Below, one piece after another: positions 24,859-32,589 of a stretch of DNA of 64,000 nt (position 1 is its first letter; every line of letters begins with the position of its first letter). Below the pieces are notes generated by a model, which saw only the letters and a program-made list of their open reading frames with translations, did no database searches and had not been told where the DNA came from. This stretch comes from Limimaricola pyoseonensis (GTDB lineage: Bacteria > Pseudomonadota > Alphaproteobacteria > Rhodobacterales > Rhodobacteraceae), in contig NZ_FNAT01000008.1 in NCBI RefSeq assembly GCF_900102015.1, forward strand, positions 105,774 through 169,773, written 5' to 3'. Made by a program: the position numbers and the translations under genes.

Positions 24859-25356
24859 TTGGACGCTGGCAAGCTTGTCATCGCCGCGCTGGCGCGGCTG
24901 GTCGAGATCGCGCCGGCGGGCTTCGCGATCGGGCTGCACGTGCGATTCACCGCCGCCACCTACATGTTCGAGAGCTATCCGCAGGCCTGGCGCGACCTCT
25001 ATGCCCGCGAAGGCATGCTGATGCGCGACCCGACCGTGCTCTGGGCGATGCATCACGCCGGCGCCAAGCCGTGGGAGGAGCTGGCCGAGATCGACGGCGC
25101 CGGCGTGCTGAGCCGCGCGCGCGAGTTCGGCGTGATCCACGGCCACACCCGCTCGATCCACGAGAACGGCGACATCAGCTTCGGCGGGCTGGCCCGCAGC
25201 GACCGGCCCTTCACCGCCGCCGAGATCGACGAGATCGGCGAGATCCTGCAGCAGATGCACGACGCGACCGCCCGCCGGCAGACGCTGGGCACGGGCCTCA
25301 GCGCCCGGCTGCGCGACATGGCGGTGGTGATGACCGAGCGCGGCACCGAAGGCTAG
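24859..25356 (+). CDS. Stand-alone autoinducer-binding domain protein without HTH
   Basis: A 165-residue protein starting at TTG 24859, with GGAAAGG and AAGAAG just upstream. Residues 20-140 are a LuxR-type ligand-binding domain with YPQAWRDLYAREGMLMRDP, the best match in the window to the conserved W, Y, D, P pattern, and PWEEL downstream. It ends with LSARLRDMAVVMTERG, which looks like the first helix of a LuxR HTH, and then stops; no HTH recognition helix follows in any frame. It could titrate autoinducer or form inactive heterodimers, as known for TrlR-like LuxR fragments. That role is inference. Confidence 0.72.
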   Translation: MDAGKLVIAALARLVEIAPAGFAIGLHVRFTAATYMFESYPQAWRDLYAREGMLMRDPTVLWAMHHAGAKPWEELAEIDGAGVLSRAREFGVIHGHTRSIHENGDISFGGLARSDRPFTAAEIDEIGEILQQMHDATARRQTLGTGLSARLRDMAVVMTERGTEG

Positions 25357-25427
25357 GCGCGAAACCCGGGGCCGCCCTCGGCCGTTGGGTCCTGCCCCCC
25401 GCAGGGCGCAGCCAGAGGGAGACCGAC

Positions 25428-25649
25428 ATGGAACGTGCCTTCGAACATGACGGGCAGGCTTGCCGGATCGAGGCCCGGCTCGAGGACGAGATCTGGCATG
25501 TCAGGGCGATGCGCGGCGACAAGGTCGTCTGCACCGCCGGCCGGGTGCCGCGCACGCACCGGCTCGACGCCGAGGCCCTGGGCGGCGACGACCCGTTGCG
25601 CGCAATGCTCGACGCCTACGAGCAGCGCATCCGCTCCGGGCAGCTCTAG
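25428..25649 (+). CDS. Small protein of unknown function
   Basis: A 73-residue protein starting MERAFEHDGQACRIEARLED. A good ribosome-binding site (AGAGGGAGACCGAC) precedes ATG 25428. It has a beta-rich first half with WHVRAMRG and an alpha-helical end with LRAMLDAYEQRIRSG. I do not recognise the family. It follows the stand-alone autoinducer-binding gene by 71 bases on the same strand, so the two may be one transcript. Confidence 0.6.
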   Translation: MERAFEHDGQACRIEARLEDEIWHVRAMRGDKVVCTAGRVPRTHRLDAEALGGDDPLRAMLDAYEQRIRSGQL

Positions 25650-25677
25650 CCCGTCCGGCCGGGCCGCGCGATCGGGC

Positions 25678-26067
25678 TCAGACCGCCTCGGCCAGCGGCG
25701 CCGCCTCGATGCAGCCCATCAAGAGCGCGAGGTCGTCGGCCAGCGCGTCCTGCAGCCCCGGCGCCGAGAGGTAGAGCGCGGCGAGCCGCTCCTCGGCGCG
25801 GGCGCAGAGCAGCCGCAGCTGCGTGCTGTTGAACTGCCGGCGCAGCTCGGCCGAGACGGCATCGCCCGAGAACGGCGCCTCGCGCAGCAGCGCGGCGGCG
25901 CGGCGCAGGCTGGCCTCGCAGCCGCAGCGCTCGACCATCCCGCTCGACAGCGCGCCGACGATCGCCGCCCGGCGGAACCGCTCCGGCCCGCCCTCCGGCG
26001 CCGCCGCCGTCGCGTCGAGCCAGTCGGCGAGCGTCTCGGGGCGGTGATACTGGACCGTCTGGGTCAT
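25678..26067 (-). CDS. Conserved small protein, paralogue of 43712-44095
   Basis: A 129-residue soluble, mostly helical protein. It shares with the gene at 43712 the pattern LADWL near residue 13, an RC pair near the middle (VERC/IRRC), and a C-terminal LYL(S/A)xPxL-x3-L-x2-D(L/I)AL(L/M)M-x-C block. I know no named family. Start ATG 26067 has GGGAGAG upstream. It is convergent with the 73-residue gene and lies next to LuxR-type genes, as its paralogue does. That repeated association suggests a linked function, possibly in the same signalling pathway. Confidence 0.7.
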   Translation of the reverse strand: MTQTVQYHRPETLADWLDATAAAPEGGPERFRRAAIVGALSSGMVERCGCEASLRRAAALLREAPFSGDAVSAELRRQFNSTQLRLLCARAEERLAALYLSAPGLQDALADDLALLMGCIEAAPLAEAV

Positions 26068-26422
26068 GCGGTGGCTCTCCCTGTCCGCCGCGTGGGGCGG
26101 GATGTTGATATTGCTGTGGTCTTTGTTGACCTTGGCGTCACATCTAGGGCGCAGCCCCGGCCCGGTGAACCTGTCCGTTGCGACATGTCGGGCGGTGCCG
26201 CGCGGACCGCGCTGGCGAACGGTGCGGCGCGGTGCGGCCCGATCGTCGCCGGGGCGCCGACAATCCGGCGCGCCGCGCCATGATCGCAAGGACTTTGCGC
26301 GAGTCGCCGCGACTGCATGGCGGCCATGCCGAATGGGCGGGGCTCGAGGTCTGGGGCGGGTGGAGACGCTCTGTTAATCGGCGGCTCCGCAACGCAAAAA
26401 CACAGACAGAAGGATTCGCGCC
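26068..26422. promoter_or_regulatory. Intergenic region with divergent start signals
   Basis: A 355-base stretch between the minus-strand small protein and the DUF1127 gene. No gene is convincing. The left part (26100-26145) is AT-richer, with TTGATATTGCTG and TTTGTTGACC, and may carry a promoter for the minus-strand gene. Nothing structured is evident in the rest. Confidence 0.35.
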
Positions 26423-26710
26423 GTGCCTGCCATCGCCGCGTCGCCGCTCGCTCTCACCACCTCGTTCGCGCGCCTGGCCGCCGCCTGCGGCCGCTGGTTC
26501 GCCCATCGCCAGTCGCTGTGCGACCTGCGCCAGCTGTCGGATGCCGATCTCGCGCATCTGGGCATCCGCCGGGACACGCTGCACCGCGTCATCGCGCGCA
26601 GCACCGGCCTCGCGCCGCGCCCGGCCGCGCCGGCGCGCGAAAGCCAAGCCGCGCGGCCGCTGCCCGGCGGCGCGATCGGCCTTCTGACCTCGGCGGCGCT
26701 GCGCCGCTGA
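26423..26710 (+). CDS. DUF1127 protein, long form
   Basis: A 95-residue protein beginning at GTG 26423, with AGAAGGA 7-8 bases upstream. Residues 28-60 carry the DUF1127 core (SLCDLRQLSDADLAHLGI then RRDTLHRVIAR). The C-terminal 30 residues are Ala/Pro/Arg-rich and not part of the core. Short DUF1127 proteins in alphaproteobacteria bind RNA or affect phosphate and C1-linked metabolism; a role here is not shown. A GC hairpin follows its stop. Confidence 0.75.
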   Translation: MPAIAASPLALTTSFARLAAACGRWFAHRQSLCDLRQLSDADLAHLGIRRDTLHRVIARSTGLAPRPAAPARESQAARPLPGGAIGLLTSAALRR

Positions 26711-26716
26711 CCCGGC

Positions 26717-26740
26717 CGGGGCGGCCCTTTGGCCGCCCCG
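26717..26740. terminator. Hairpin between convergent DUF1127 and DUF3108-like genes
   Basis: Perfect 10-bp stem (26717-26726 with 26731-26740) and a CTTT loop, 6 bases after the DUF1127 stop and about 50 bases beyond the minus-strand stop at 26793. No T-tract follows, so it is a candidate only. Confidence 0.5.
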
Positions 26741-26792
26741 TCACCGCGCGCCGGCCTCGGCGCGCCAACTCAGAGCGCCGGCCAAATCCGCT

Positions 26793-27470
26793 TCAGCGCG
26801 CCAGCGTCACCGTGAAGATCCCGGCCCGCGCGGAGATTTCCTCCAGCCGCCAGACGCCGCCCTCCGGCGCCGCGTAATCCAGCCGCAGCGACAGCGACTT
26901 CAGCTCCAGCGGCGCGAGGTAGCCCGGCCCCGCCACCACCTTGTGGCGCAGCTGGCAGAACGCCCGCTCCCCCTGCCGCTCGGCCGTCTCCAGCGACAGC
27001 TCGGCCACCCGCCGCCCGTCGAACACCCGGATCGCGTCCGGGCAGCCGCGCGTGTCGACCAGCCGCCCGAAGGCCGTGACCGGGTCGAGCACGCCCGCCG
27101 GCACCGCCGCCGCCACGCTCAGCGCCGTCGCCTCCTCGGCCGGCTGCACCGACACGGTGGCGACGCGGCCGCCGTCGATCTTCATCGACACGTCGCGGGT
27201 CTTGCGGCTCGACCGGGTGGCGGCGCTGTGCGCCACCACGCCGCCCTCGGCTTGGCTCTGCGCCGCGAAGCGGCCGTCGAAGACCCCGAAGGGCGTGCTG
27301 TCGAAGGTCGAGACCAGCCGCGCCCCGCCGCCCTCGCGCGCGTAGCTCACCTGCCCCAGCCGGTCCCCGGCCAGCGAGACGGTGAAGCTTTCGGCGGCGG
27401 CGAGGCCGGGCCAGGCCGCCAGCAGGCACAGGCCGGCGAGGCGGCCGAGACGGGAAGGACGGGTCGACAT
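26793..27470 (-). CDS. Periplasmic DUF3108-like protein
   Basis: A 225-residue secreted protein with signal peptide LAGLCLLAAWPGLAAAES (cleavage near residue 26). It is beta-rich throughout, with paired elements such as VSLAGDRLGQVSYARE and LELKSLSLRLDY. Two cysteines (CPDAIRVFDGRR and FCQLRHK) could form a disulfide. The fold pattern and length fit the DUF3108 family of periplasmic proteins of unknown role. It is divergent from a LysR gene with 142 bases between them and may be its target. Confidence 0.6.
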   Translation of the reverse strand: MSTRPSRLGRLAGLCLLAAWPGLAAAESFTVSLAGDRLGQVSYAREGGGARLVSTFDSTPFGVFDGRFAAQSQAEGGVVAHSAATRSSRKTRDVSMKIDGGRVATVSVQPAEEATALSVAAAVPAGVLDPVTAFGRLVDTRGCPDAIRVFDGRRVAELSLETAERQGERAFCQLRHKVVAGPGYLAPLELKSLSLRLDYAAPEGGVWRLEEISARAGIFTVTLAR

Positions 27471-27612
27471 GCGGGGGCTCCTGTCGCGAGGGGTGCCACC
27501 TGACTGGCATGCCGGGCCGGCCGGCGCCAGTGCCGGCGTGGCCCGCCTTGCCCGCCGGCCGCTGGCCCCCTCCCCGGCGCCGCGCTATGAGGCGGCGCGA
27601 AAGGAGCGCGCC

Positions 27613-28545
27613 TTGGCCTATCTCGACAATCTCCGCACCTTCGTCCGGGTCTACGAGCTCGGCTCGATGTCGGCCGCCGGGCGCGACCTGCGGATCTCGG
27701 CCGCCGTCACCTCGGCCCGGATCGGCCAGCTCGAGGCGCATCTGGGCGTGCGGCTGTTCCAGCGCACCACCCGCAGCCTCGCCCCGACCGAGCAGGGCCG
27801 CAGCTTCTACGAGGGCGCGCGCGCCGTTCTGGAGCGGCTCGAGGAGGCCGAGGCGATGGTCTCGGAGATCACCGAGACGCCGCGCGGCGTGATCCATCTC
27901 GCCGCGCCGCTGGGTCTGGGGCGGCGGCTGATCGCGCCCGAGGCGCGCGGCTTCGCCGAGGCCTACCCGCAGATCGAGCTGCGGCTCAGGCTGTCGGACC
28001 GCAGCGTCGACCTCGCCGCCGAGGCGATCGATGTCAGCTTCTTCCTCGGCCACCCGGCCGACAGCGACCTGAAGATCCGCCACATCGCCACCTGCGCGCG
28101 CGTGCTCTGCGCCGCGCCCGACTACGTGGCGCGGCGCGGCATGCCCGAAGACGGCGCGGCGCTCCTGCGCGACGGGCATGACTGCCTGAACCTGCGCTTT
28201 CCCGGCGCGACCGAGTTCCGCTGGACGCTGCAGACGCCCGAGGGGCCGCGCCGCTTCGCCGTGGCCGGCCGGCTCGAATGCGACGACGGCGACGTGCTGA
28301 CCGACTGGGCGCTCGACGGCGCGGGCATCGTGCTCAAGCCGGTGTTCGAGGTGGCGGGGCATCTGGCCGAGGGCCGGCTGGTGCCGGTGGCGCGCGCCAC
28401 GCCGCCGCTGCCGGTGCAGATGGCCTGCCTCTACCAGCACCGCCGCTGGCAGGACCCGAAGACCCGGCTGTTCATGGACCACATGTCCGGCCGCCTCTCG
28501 GCGGCGCTGCGGGCGGCCGAGACACGGGCCGCCGCCGCGCTCTAG
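27613..28545 (+). CDS. LysR-family transcriptional regulator
   Basis: A 310-residue regulator. I start at TTG 27613 (LAYLDNLRTFVRV) because AAGGAG lies 6 bases upstream and it begins right at the winged HTH. The HTH runs FVRVYELGSMSAAGRDLRIS, then AAVTSARIGQLEAHLGVRLFQRTTRS. The rest is the substrate-binding effector domain, with PRGVIHLAAPLGLGRRL and the C-terminal DGAGIVLKPVFEV. It belongs to the CrgA-like subgroup in wording. The divergent DUF3108-like gene is the obvious candidate target. The effector is unknown. Confidence 0.88.
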   Translation: MAYLDNLRTFVRVYELGSMSAAGRDLRISAAVTSARIGQLEAHLGVRLFQRTTRSLAPTEQGRSFYEGARAVLERLEEAEAMVSEITETPRGVIHLAAPLGLGRRLIAPEARGFAEAYPQIELRLRLSDRSVDLAAEAIDVSFFLGHPADSDLKIRHIATCARVLCAAPDYVARRGMPEDGAALLRDGHDCLNLRFPGATEFRWTLQTPEGPRRFAVAGRLECDDGDVLTDWALDGAGIVLKPVFEVAGHLAEGRLVPVARATPPLPVQMACLYQHRRWQDPKTRLFMDHMSGRLSAALRAAETRAAAAL

Positions 28546-28696
28546 CGGAACCGCGGGGGCCGCACGGGCGTATGTCCCATGCACTTTCGGCGGGCATCGG
28601 CAAGAATCTGCCCATCCGCCGGGCGACCGGGAACCCGAAACTGCCGCGAAACCCCGGCTCTGCTATAGCGGGGGCAAGGACCAGCAGGAGCACGCC

Positions 28697-29086
28697 ATGA
28701 CCGCACTCGCCCTCCAGCCGACCGAACGCCCCGTCGCCGCCGCCGAAGCGCGGCCGCTGGTGCGCAGCACGGTGATGCTGGCCCGGGTCTGGCAGCTGCG
28801 CGACGCGCAGATGGTGGCGATCCTCGGCGACATGCAGCCCGAGGCGTGGCGCCGCTGGTGCGACGGCCGGGTCGAGATCGTCGACCGCGAGCGCCTGCGC
28901 CGCATGGCCGTGCTGGTCGAGATCCACGTCGCCACCCGCGCCGCCAGCGCCGCGCTCGGCGCCGCCGACTGGATCCGCGCCCGCCTGCCCGAGCTCGACG
29001 GCCGGAGCCCGCTGCAGCTGATGGCCAGCGGCCGGATCGAGGACCTGCTGCGCCTGCGCGACCGCTTCGCCGCCCTGCCCGCCTGA
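28697..29086 (+). CDS. ParS/MbcA-like (DUF2384) protein, no toxin partner
   Basis: A 129-residue helical protein. The C-terminal segment SPLQLMASGRIEDLLRLRDR resembles the toxin-binding domain of Xre/MbcA/ParS antitoxins, and the preceding region is Ala/Arg-rich and helical. A RES or other toxin gene would be expected next to it, but the flanking genes are a LysR regulator and a TRIC channel. An antitoxin role is therefore unlikely to be of the classic operon form. GCAGGAGCACGCC precedes ATG 28697. Family assignment is by the tail motif only. Confidence 0.55.
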   Translation: MTALALQPTERPVAAAEARPLVRSTVMLARVWQLRDAQMVAILGDMQPEAWRRWCDGRVEIVDRERLRRMAVLVEIHVATRAASAALGAADWIRARLPELDGRSPLQLMASGRIEDLLRLRDRFAALPA

Positions 29087-29260
29087 GCCGCCCGCCTGAG
29101 CCGCCCCCCCCGTCCGCCCGGCGCCGGTTCCCCGCCTCGCCCGCCATGTGCGTGGCGCATGGCCGCGCCCCGGCCCGCCGCCGCGGCGCATCGGGGGCTT
29201 GGCAGCGGCGATGCGCCGGTCTAAGGCGCCGCTCCGCCCGACCCTCGCCCGGAGCCCGCC

Positions 29261-29911
29261 ATGGATCTCGCCCTCGCCCCGCTCGTCGCCGCCCTCGACA
29301 TCGCGGCCGCGCTCTCCTTCGCGGTGACCGGCGCGCTGGTCGCCTCGCGCAAGGAACTCGACATCCTCGGCTTCGTCTGGCTGGCGGTGATCACCGGCGT
29401 CGGCGGCGGCACGCTGCGCGACCTGCTCCTGGGCCTGCCGGTGTTCTGGGTCGAGGACCCGACGCCGGTTCTGGTCTGCCTCGGCACCGCGCTCGCGATG
29501 CATTTCGGCGCGCATCTGATGGAATACCGCTACCGCTACATCCTGTGGTTCGACGCCTTCGGCATGGCGCTGGTCAGCGTCGTCGGCACGCTCAAGGCGC
29601 TCGACGCCGGTGCCGCGATGCCGGTGGCGATCGCCATGGGGGTGATCACCGCCAATGTCGGCGGCATCATCCGCGACACGCTCGGGCAGGAGCCCTCGGT
29701 GATCCTGCGGCGCGAGGTCTATGTCGCGGCCTCGATGCTGGGCGCGGCCACCTGCGCGGCCGTCGACGCCTTCGGCCTGCCGCGCGAGGCGGCCGCGCTG
29801 GCGGGCTTCGCGGCCGCCTTCGCGCTGCGCATCCTCGCGCTCTGGCGCGGCTGGTCGCTGCCGGCCTACCGCTCGCGCCCCGGCCGGGCCAACCCGCCGA
29901 CCCGGCTCTGA
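29261..29911 (+). CDS. TRIC-type cation channel (UPF0126)
   Basis: A 216-residue membrane protein with about seven helices and two internally repeated halves. The hallmark glycine-rich motifs are VGGGTLRDLLLG (about 48-59) and VGGIIRDTLG (about 129-138), each ending in R-D. Prokaryotic TRIC channels conduct K+ and other monovalent cations as trimers. The gene stands alone on its strand. A strong hairpin lies 19 bases after its stop and probably also ends the convergent symporter transcript. Confidence 0.85.
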   Translation: MDLALAPLVAALDIAAALSFAVTGALVASRKELDILGFVWLAVITGVGGGTLRDLLLGLPVFWVEDPTPVLVCLGTALAMHFGAHLMEYRYRYILWFDAFGMALVSVVGTLKALDAGAAMPVAIAMGVITANVGGIIRDTLGQEPSVILRREVYVAASMLGAATCAAVDAFGLPREAAALAGFAAAFALRILALWRGWSLPAYRSRPGRANPPTRL

Positions 29912-29929
29912 GCACCCATTCACGAAAAA

Positions 29930-29955
29930 GGCCGGCGGGGTCGCCCCCGCCGGCC
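29930..29955 (-). terminator. Intrinsic terminator for the AgcS symporter gene
   Basis: Perfect 11-bp stem (29930-29940 with 29945-29955), TCGC loop, and an AAAAA run at 29925-29929 that reads as TTTTT on the minus strand directly after the hairpin. This fits Rho-independent termination of the minus-strand gene ending at 29985. Confidence 0.75.
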
Positions 29956-29984
29956 CGTGTCCCGGCCTCTCTGGCCCTTTGGCG

Positions 29985-31424
29985 TCAGGCCACCTGCCGC
30001 AGCGGCGCGGGCTTGGTCCAGGCCGTCTGGTCGATGTCGAGATCGGCATAGTCGGCCGGGTCGAGCACCGGCTCCACCGCGCCGGCGCGCAGCTGCCTGC
30101 GGTAATCGGCCAGCAGCCGCATCCCCACCGGGAACAGCATCGCCAGCGCGATCAGGTTGACCAGCGCCAGCAGCCCCATCAGCGGGTCCGAGAAGAAGAA
30201 CACCGCCGTCGCGCCCGGCGCCGCGGCGCCGAGGAACACCACCACCGGCACCGCCAGCCGCAGCGCCAGCACGCCGAAGCGGTTGCCGGTCAGCACGCTC
30301 ACCGCCGTCTCGCCGAGATAGTAGTTGTAGATGATCGAGCTGAAGGCGAAGAGCAGCACAGCCCCGGTCAGGAAGTACTGCGACCAGTCGCCCAGATGGC
30401 CGACCAGGCTCTGCTGGGTCAGCGCGACGCCGTCCACATCCGTGGCGCCCGGCACGTAGACGTCGCCCAGAAGGATCACCATCGCGGTGCAGGTGCAGAT
30501 GATCACCGTGTCGATGAACACCGACAGCGACTGCACGATGCCCTGCGTCATCGGGTGCGGCACCGCCGCCGCCGCCGCCACGTTCGGGGCCGAGCCGAGG
30601 CCCGCCTCGTTCGAGAAGAGCCCGCGCCGCATGCCCTGCGCCACCGCCGCGCCGACGCCGCCGCCGACCGCTTCCTCGAGGCCGACCGCGTTGGCGACGA
30701 TGGTCCAGAGCGCGGCCGGCACCTCGGTGAAGTTGAGCACGATCACCGCCAGCGCCATCGCGATGTAGCCGAGCGCCATGATCGGGATGATCACGTCCGC
30801 GACCCGCGCGATGCGGCGGATGCCGCCGAACACGATCACCGCCGTGACCAGCGCCAGGAACACGCCGACCATCACCGGGTCGAGCCCGAGGCTGTCATTG
30901 GCGGCCACCGCCACGGTGTTGCCCTGGAAGGCCGAGAAGCCGAGCCCGAAGCTCGCCAAGAGCGCGATGGCGTAGATCACCGCCAGCCAGTTGAAGCTCT
31001 GCCCCAGACCGTGCTGGATGTACTGCGCCGGGCCGCCGCGGAAGGTGCCGTCGGGCTCGCTGCGCTTGTAGAGCTGCGCCAGCGCGCATTCGAACAGCGA
31101 GGTGGCCATGCCGATCAGCGCCACCACCCACATCCAGAACACCGCGCCGGGCCCGCCCAGCGTGATCGCTACCGCGACGCCGGCGATGTTGCCGCCGCCG
31201 ACCCGGCCGCCGATCGACACCAGCAGCGCCTCGCGCGAGGAGACCTCGCCCTCGCCCTGCCCGTGGCCGCCCGAGAGCACGTTCCACATCCGCCCGAAGA
31301 AGCGGAACTGCACGAAACCCGAAATCAACGTGAAGGCCCCGCCGAGCACGATCAGGAACGGGATCAGCGCCCAGCCCCATGTCGCGTCCCCGAGCCAGCC
31401 GAAGGCCGTCTGCAACCAATCCAT
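29985..31424 (-). CDS. Alanine/glycine:cation symporter (AgcS family)
   Basis: A 479-residue membrane protein with about 10-11 helices. Family marks are IGGRVGGGNIAGVAVAI, GPGAVFWMWVVALIGMA and GMRRGLFSNEAGLGSAPN, the last being very characteristic. It imports alanine or glycine with Na+ or H+. I choose ATG 31424 with GAGGAG 10 bases upstream over the open frame extending to 31502. An intrinsic terminator follows the stop. The next gene upstream on this strand is a CaCA exchanger 105 bases away; nothing else links them. Confidence 0.9.
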   Translation of the reverse strand: MDWLQTAFGWLGDATWGWALIPFLIVLGGAFTLISGFVQFRFFGRMWNVLSGGHGQGEGEVSSREALLVSIGGRVGGGNIAGVAVAITLGGPGAVFWMWVVALIGMATSLFECALAQLYKRSEPDGTFRGGPAQYIQHGLGQSFNWLAVIYAIALLASFGLGFSAFQGNTVAVAANDSLGLDPVMVGVFLALVTAVIVFGGIRRIARVADVIIPIMALGYIAMALAVIVLNFTEVPAALWTIVANAVGLEEAVGGGVGAAVAQGMRRGLFSNEAGLGSAPNVAAAAAVPHPMTQGIVQSLSVFIDTVIICTCTAMVILLGDVYVPGATDVDGVALTQQSLVGHLGDWSQYFLTGAVLLFAFSSIIYNYYLGETAVSVLTGNRFGVLALRLAVPVVVFLGAAAPGATAVFFFSDPLMGLLALVNLIALAMLFPVGMRLLADYRRQLRAGAVEPVLDPADYADLDIDQTAWTKPAPLRQVA

Positions 31425-31529
31425 CGCGCCCGTTCTCCTCAATCCGTCGTGAACCATTGATGTCTGACGCGGCTCTTTGGCGCAAACCCCCGCGTGTCGC
31501 AATGCGCGGGGCCGGCCCGCGCCGGCACG

Positions 31530-32555
31530 TCACCGCAGCACCAGCGCCACCGACACGGCATAGAGGCCGAGCACGGCGAGGCTCTCGAAGCCGATCCGCG
31601 CCGGGCCGGTCTTCTCGCGCCTGAGCATCCCCAGAAGCAGCACCCCGGTCATCAGCAGCGCCAGCAAGGCCGTTGTGCGGTCGCCCGGCCCCATCGCGCC
31701 GTAGATCGAGCCCTCGTCGAACAGGTCGGCGGCCGAGAGGAACATCACCTCGAAGGCGTTGCCGCCGATCACGTCGCCCACCGCGAGGCTGACCGCGCCG
31801 ATCCGCACCGCGGCGATCGCGGTGACCAGCTCGGGCAGCGAATTGGCGACGCCCGCGAAGACCGTGCCGATCGCGCTCTCGCCGAGGCCCGTCATCTCGT
31901 TGAGCGCGAGGCTCGCCTCGCCGATCGCCCAGCCCGCCACGGCGGTGATCCCGGCATAGAGCGTGAAGCGCAGCCACAGCGCGCGGTCGGGCACGCCGTC
32001 CTCGCGGTCGGGCTCGGACACCTCCTCGCGGGTTTCGTCGGTCTGCACCGGGTGCCACATCGGGTCGTCGTGGATATGCGACAACAGCCGCAGCCCCAGC
32101 CCGTAGATCACCGGGATCAGCACCGAGGCCGGATGCACGCCCCACAGCGTCACCTGCGGCTCGGCCGAGGCCAGAAGCGGGATGGTGAGCAGCACCATCA
32201 AGAGCACGCCCTGCGTCAGCCCCGCCACCGAGGCGGCGGCGTGTTCGAGATTGGCGCGGCGGTAGAACAGGTCGGCCACGGCGATGAAGGCGGTCTGCGC
32301 CGTCAGCCCGCCGAGCGCGTTGCCGACGGCGAGGCCCGAGGCCCCCTGCCACGCGGTCGAGACCGAGGTGATGGCGCCGGGCAGCGAGGTCGCGGCGCCG
32401 ACGAAGAGCGCGCCGGCCACCACCTCGCCCATGCCGGTGCGGTCGGCCAGCGCGTCGGCGACATGCGCAAGCCGCACCCCGGCCAGCGCGATCGCCGCGG
32501 CCGCGGCGACGAACACCGCGACCACGGCCCAGAGCGGCAGGGCCGCCAGTGTCAT
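31530..32555 (-). CDS. Sodium/calcium-exchanger-type antiporter (CaCA family)
   Basis: A 341-residue protein with about 10-11 helices and two alpha repeats. Repeat 1 is GALFVGAATSLPGAITSVST with GNALGG; repeat 2 is GTVFAGVANSLPELVTAI with GGNAFEV. The second repeat keeps the acidic ion-binding glutamate (PELVT), but the first has Gly-Ala in place of Pro-Glu (LPGAIT). That is unusual and may change ion specificity. A hydrophilic, acidic loop lies between the halves (about 165-190). It precedes the AgcS gene on the same strand by 105 bases. Confidence 0.82.
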   Translation of the reverse strand: MTLAALPLWAVVAVFVAAAAAIALAGVRLAHVADALADRTGMGEVVAGALFVGAATSLPGAITSVSTAWQGASGLAVGNALGGLTAQTAFIAVADLFYRRANLEHAAASVAGLTQGVLLMVLLTIPLLASAEPQVTLWGVHPASVLIPVIYGLGLRLLSHIHDDPMWHPVQTDETREEVSEPDREDGVPDRALWLRFTLYAGITAVAGWAIGEASLALNEMTGLGESAIGTVFAGVANSLPELVTAIAAVRIGAVSLAVGDVIGGNAFEVMFLSAADLFDEGSIYGAMGPGDRTTALLALLMTGVLLLGMLRREKTGPARIGFESLAVLGLYAVSVALVLR

Positions 32556-32589
32556 GCCGGCGGGCCGGCTCCGATCCGCGCGGCCGGGC

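Noticed and set aside
28546..28696. A small gene upstream of the ParS/MbcA-like gene.
   Set aside because: Short frames only, no ribosome-binding site and no homology.
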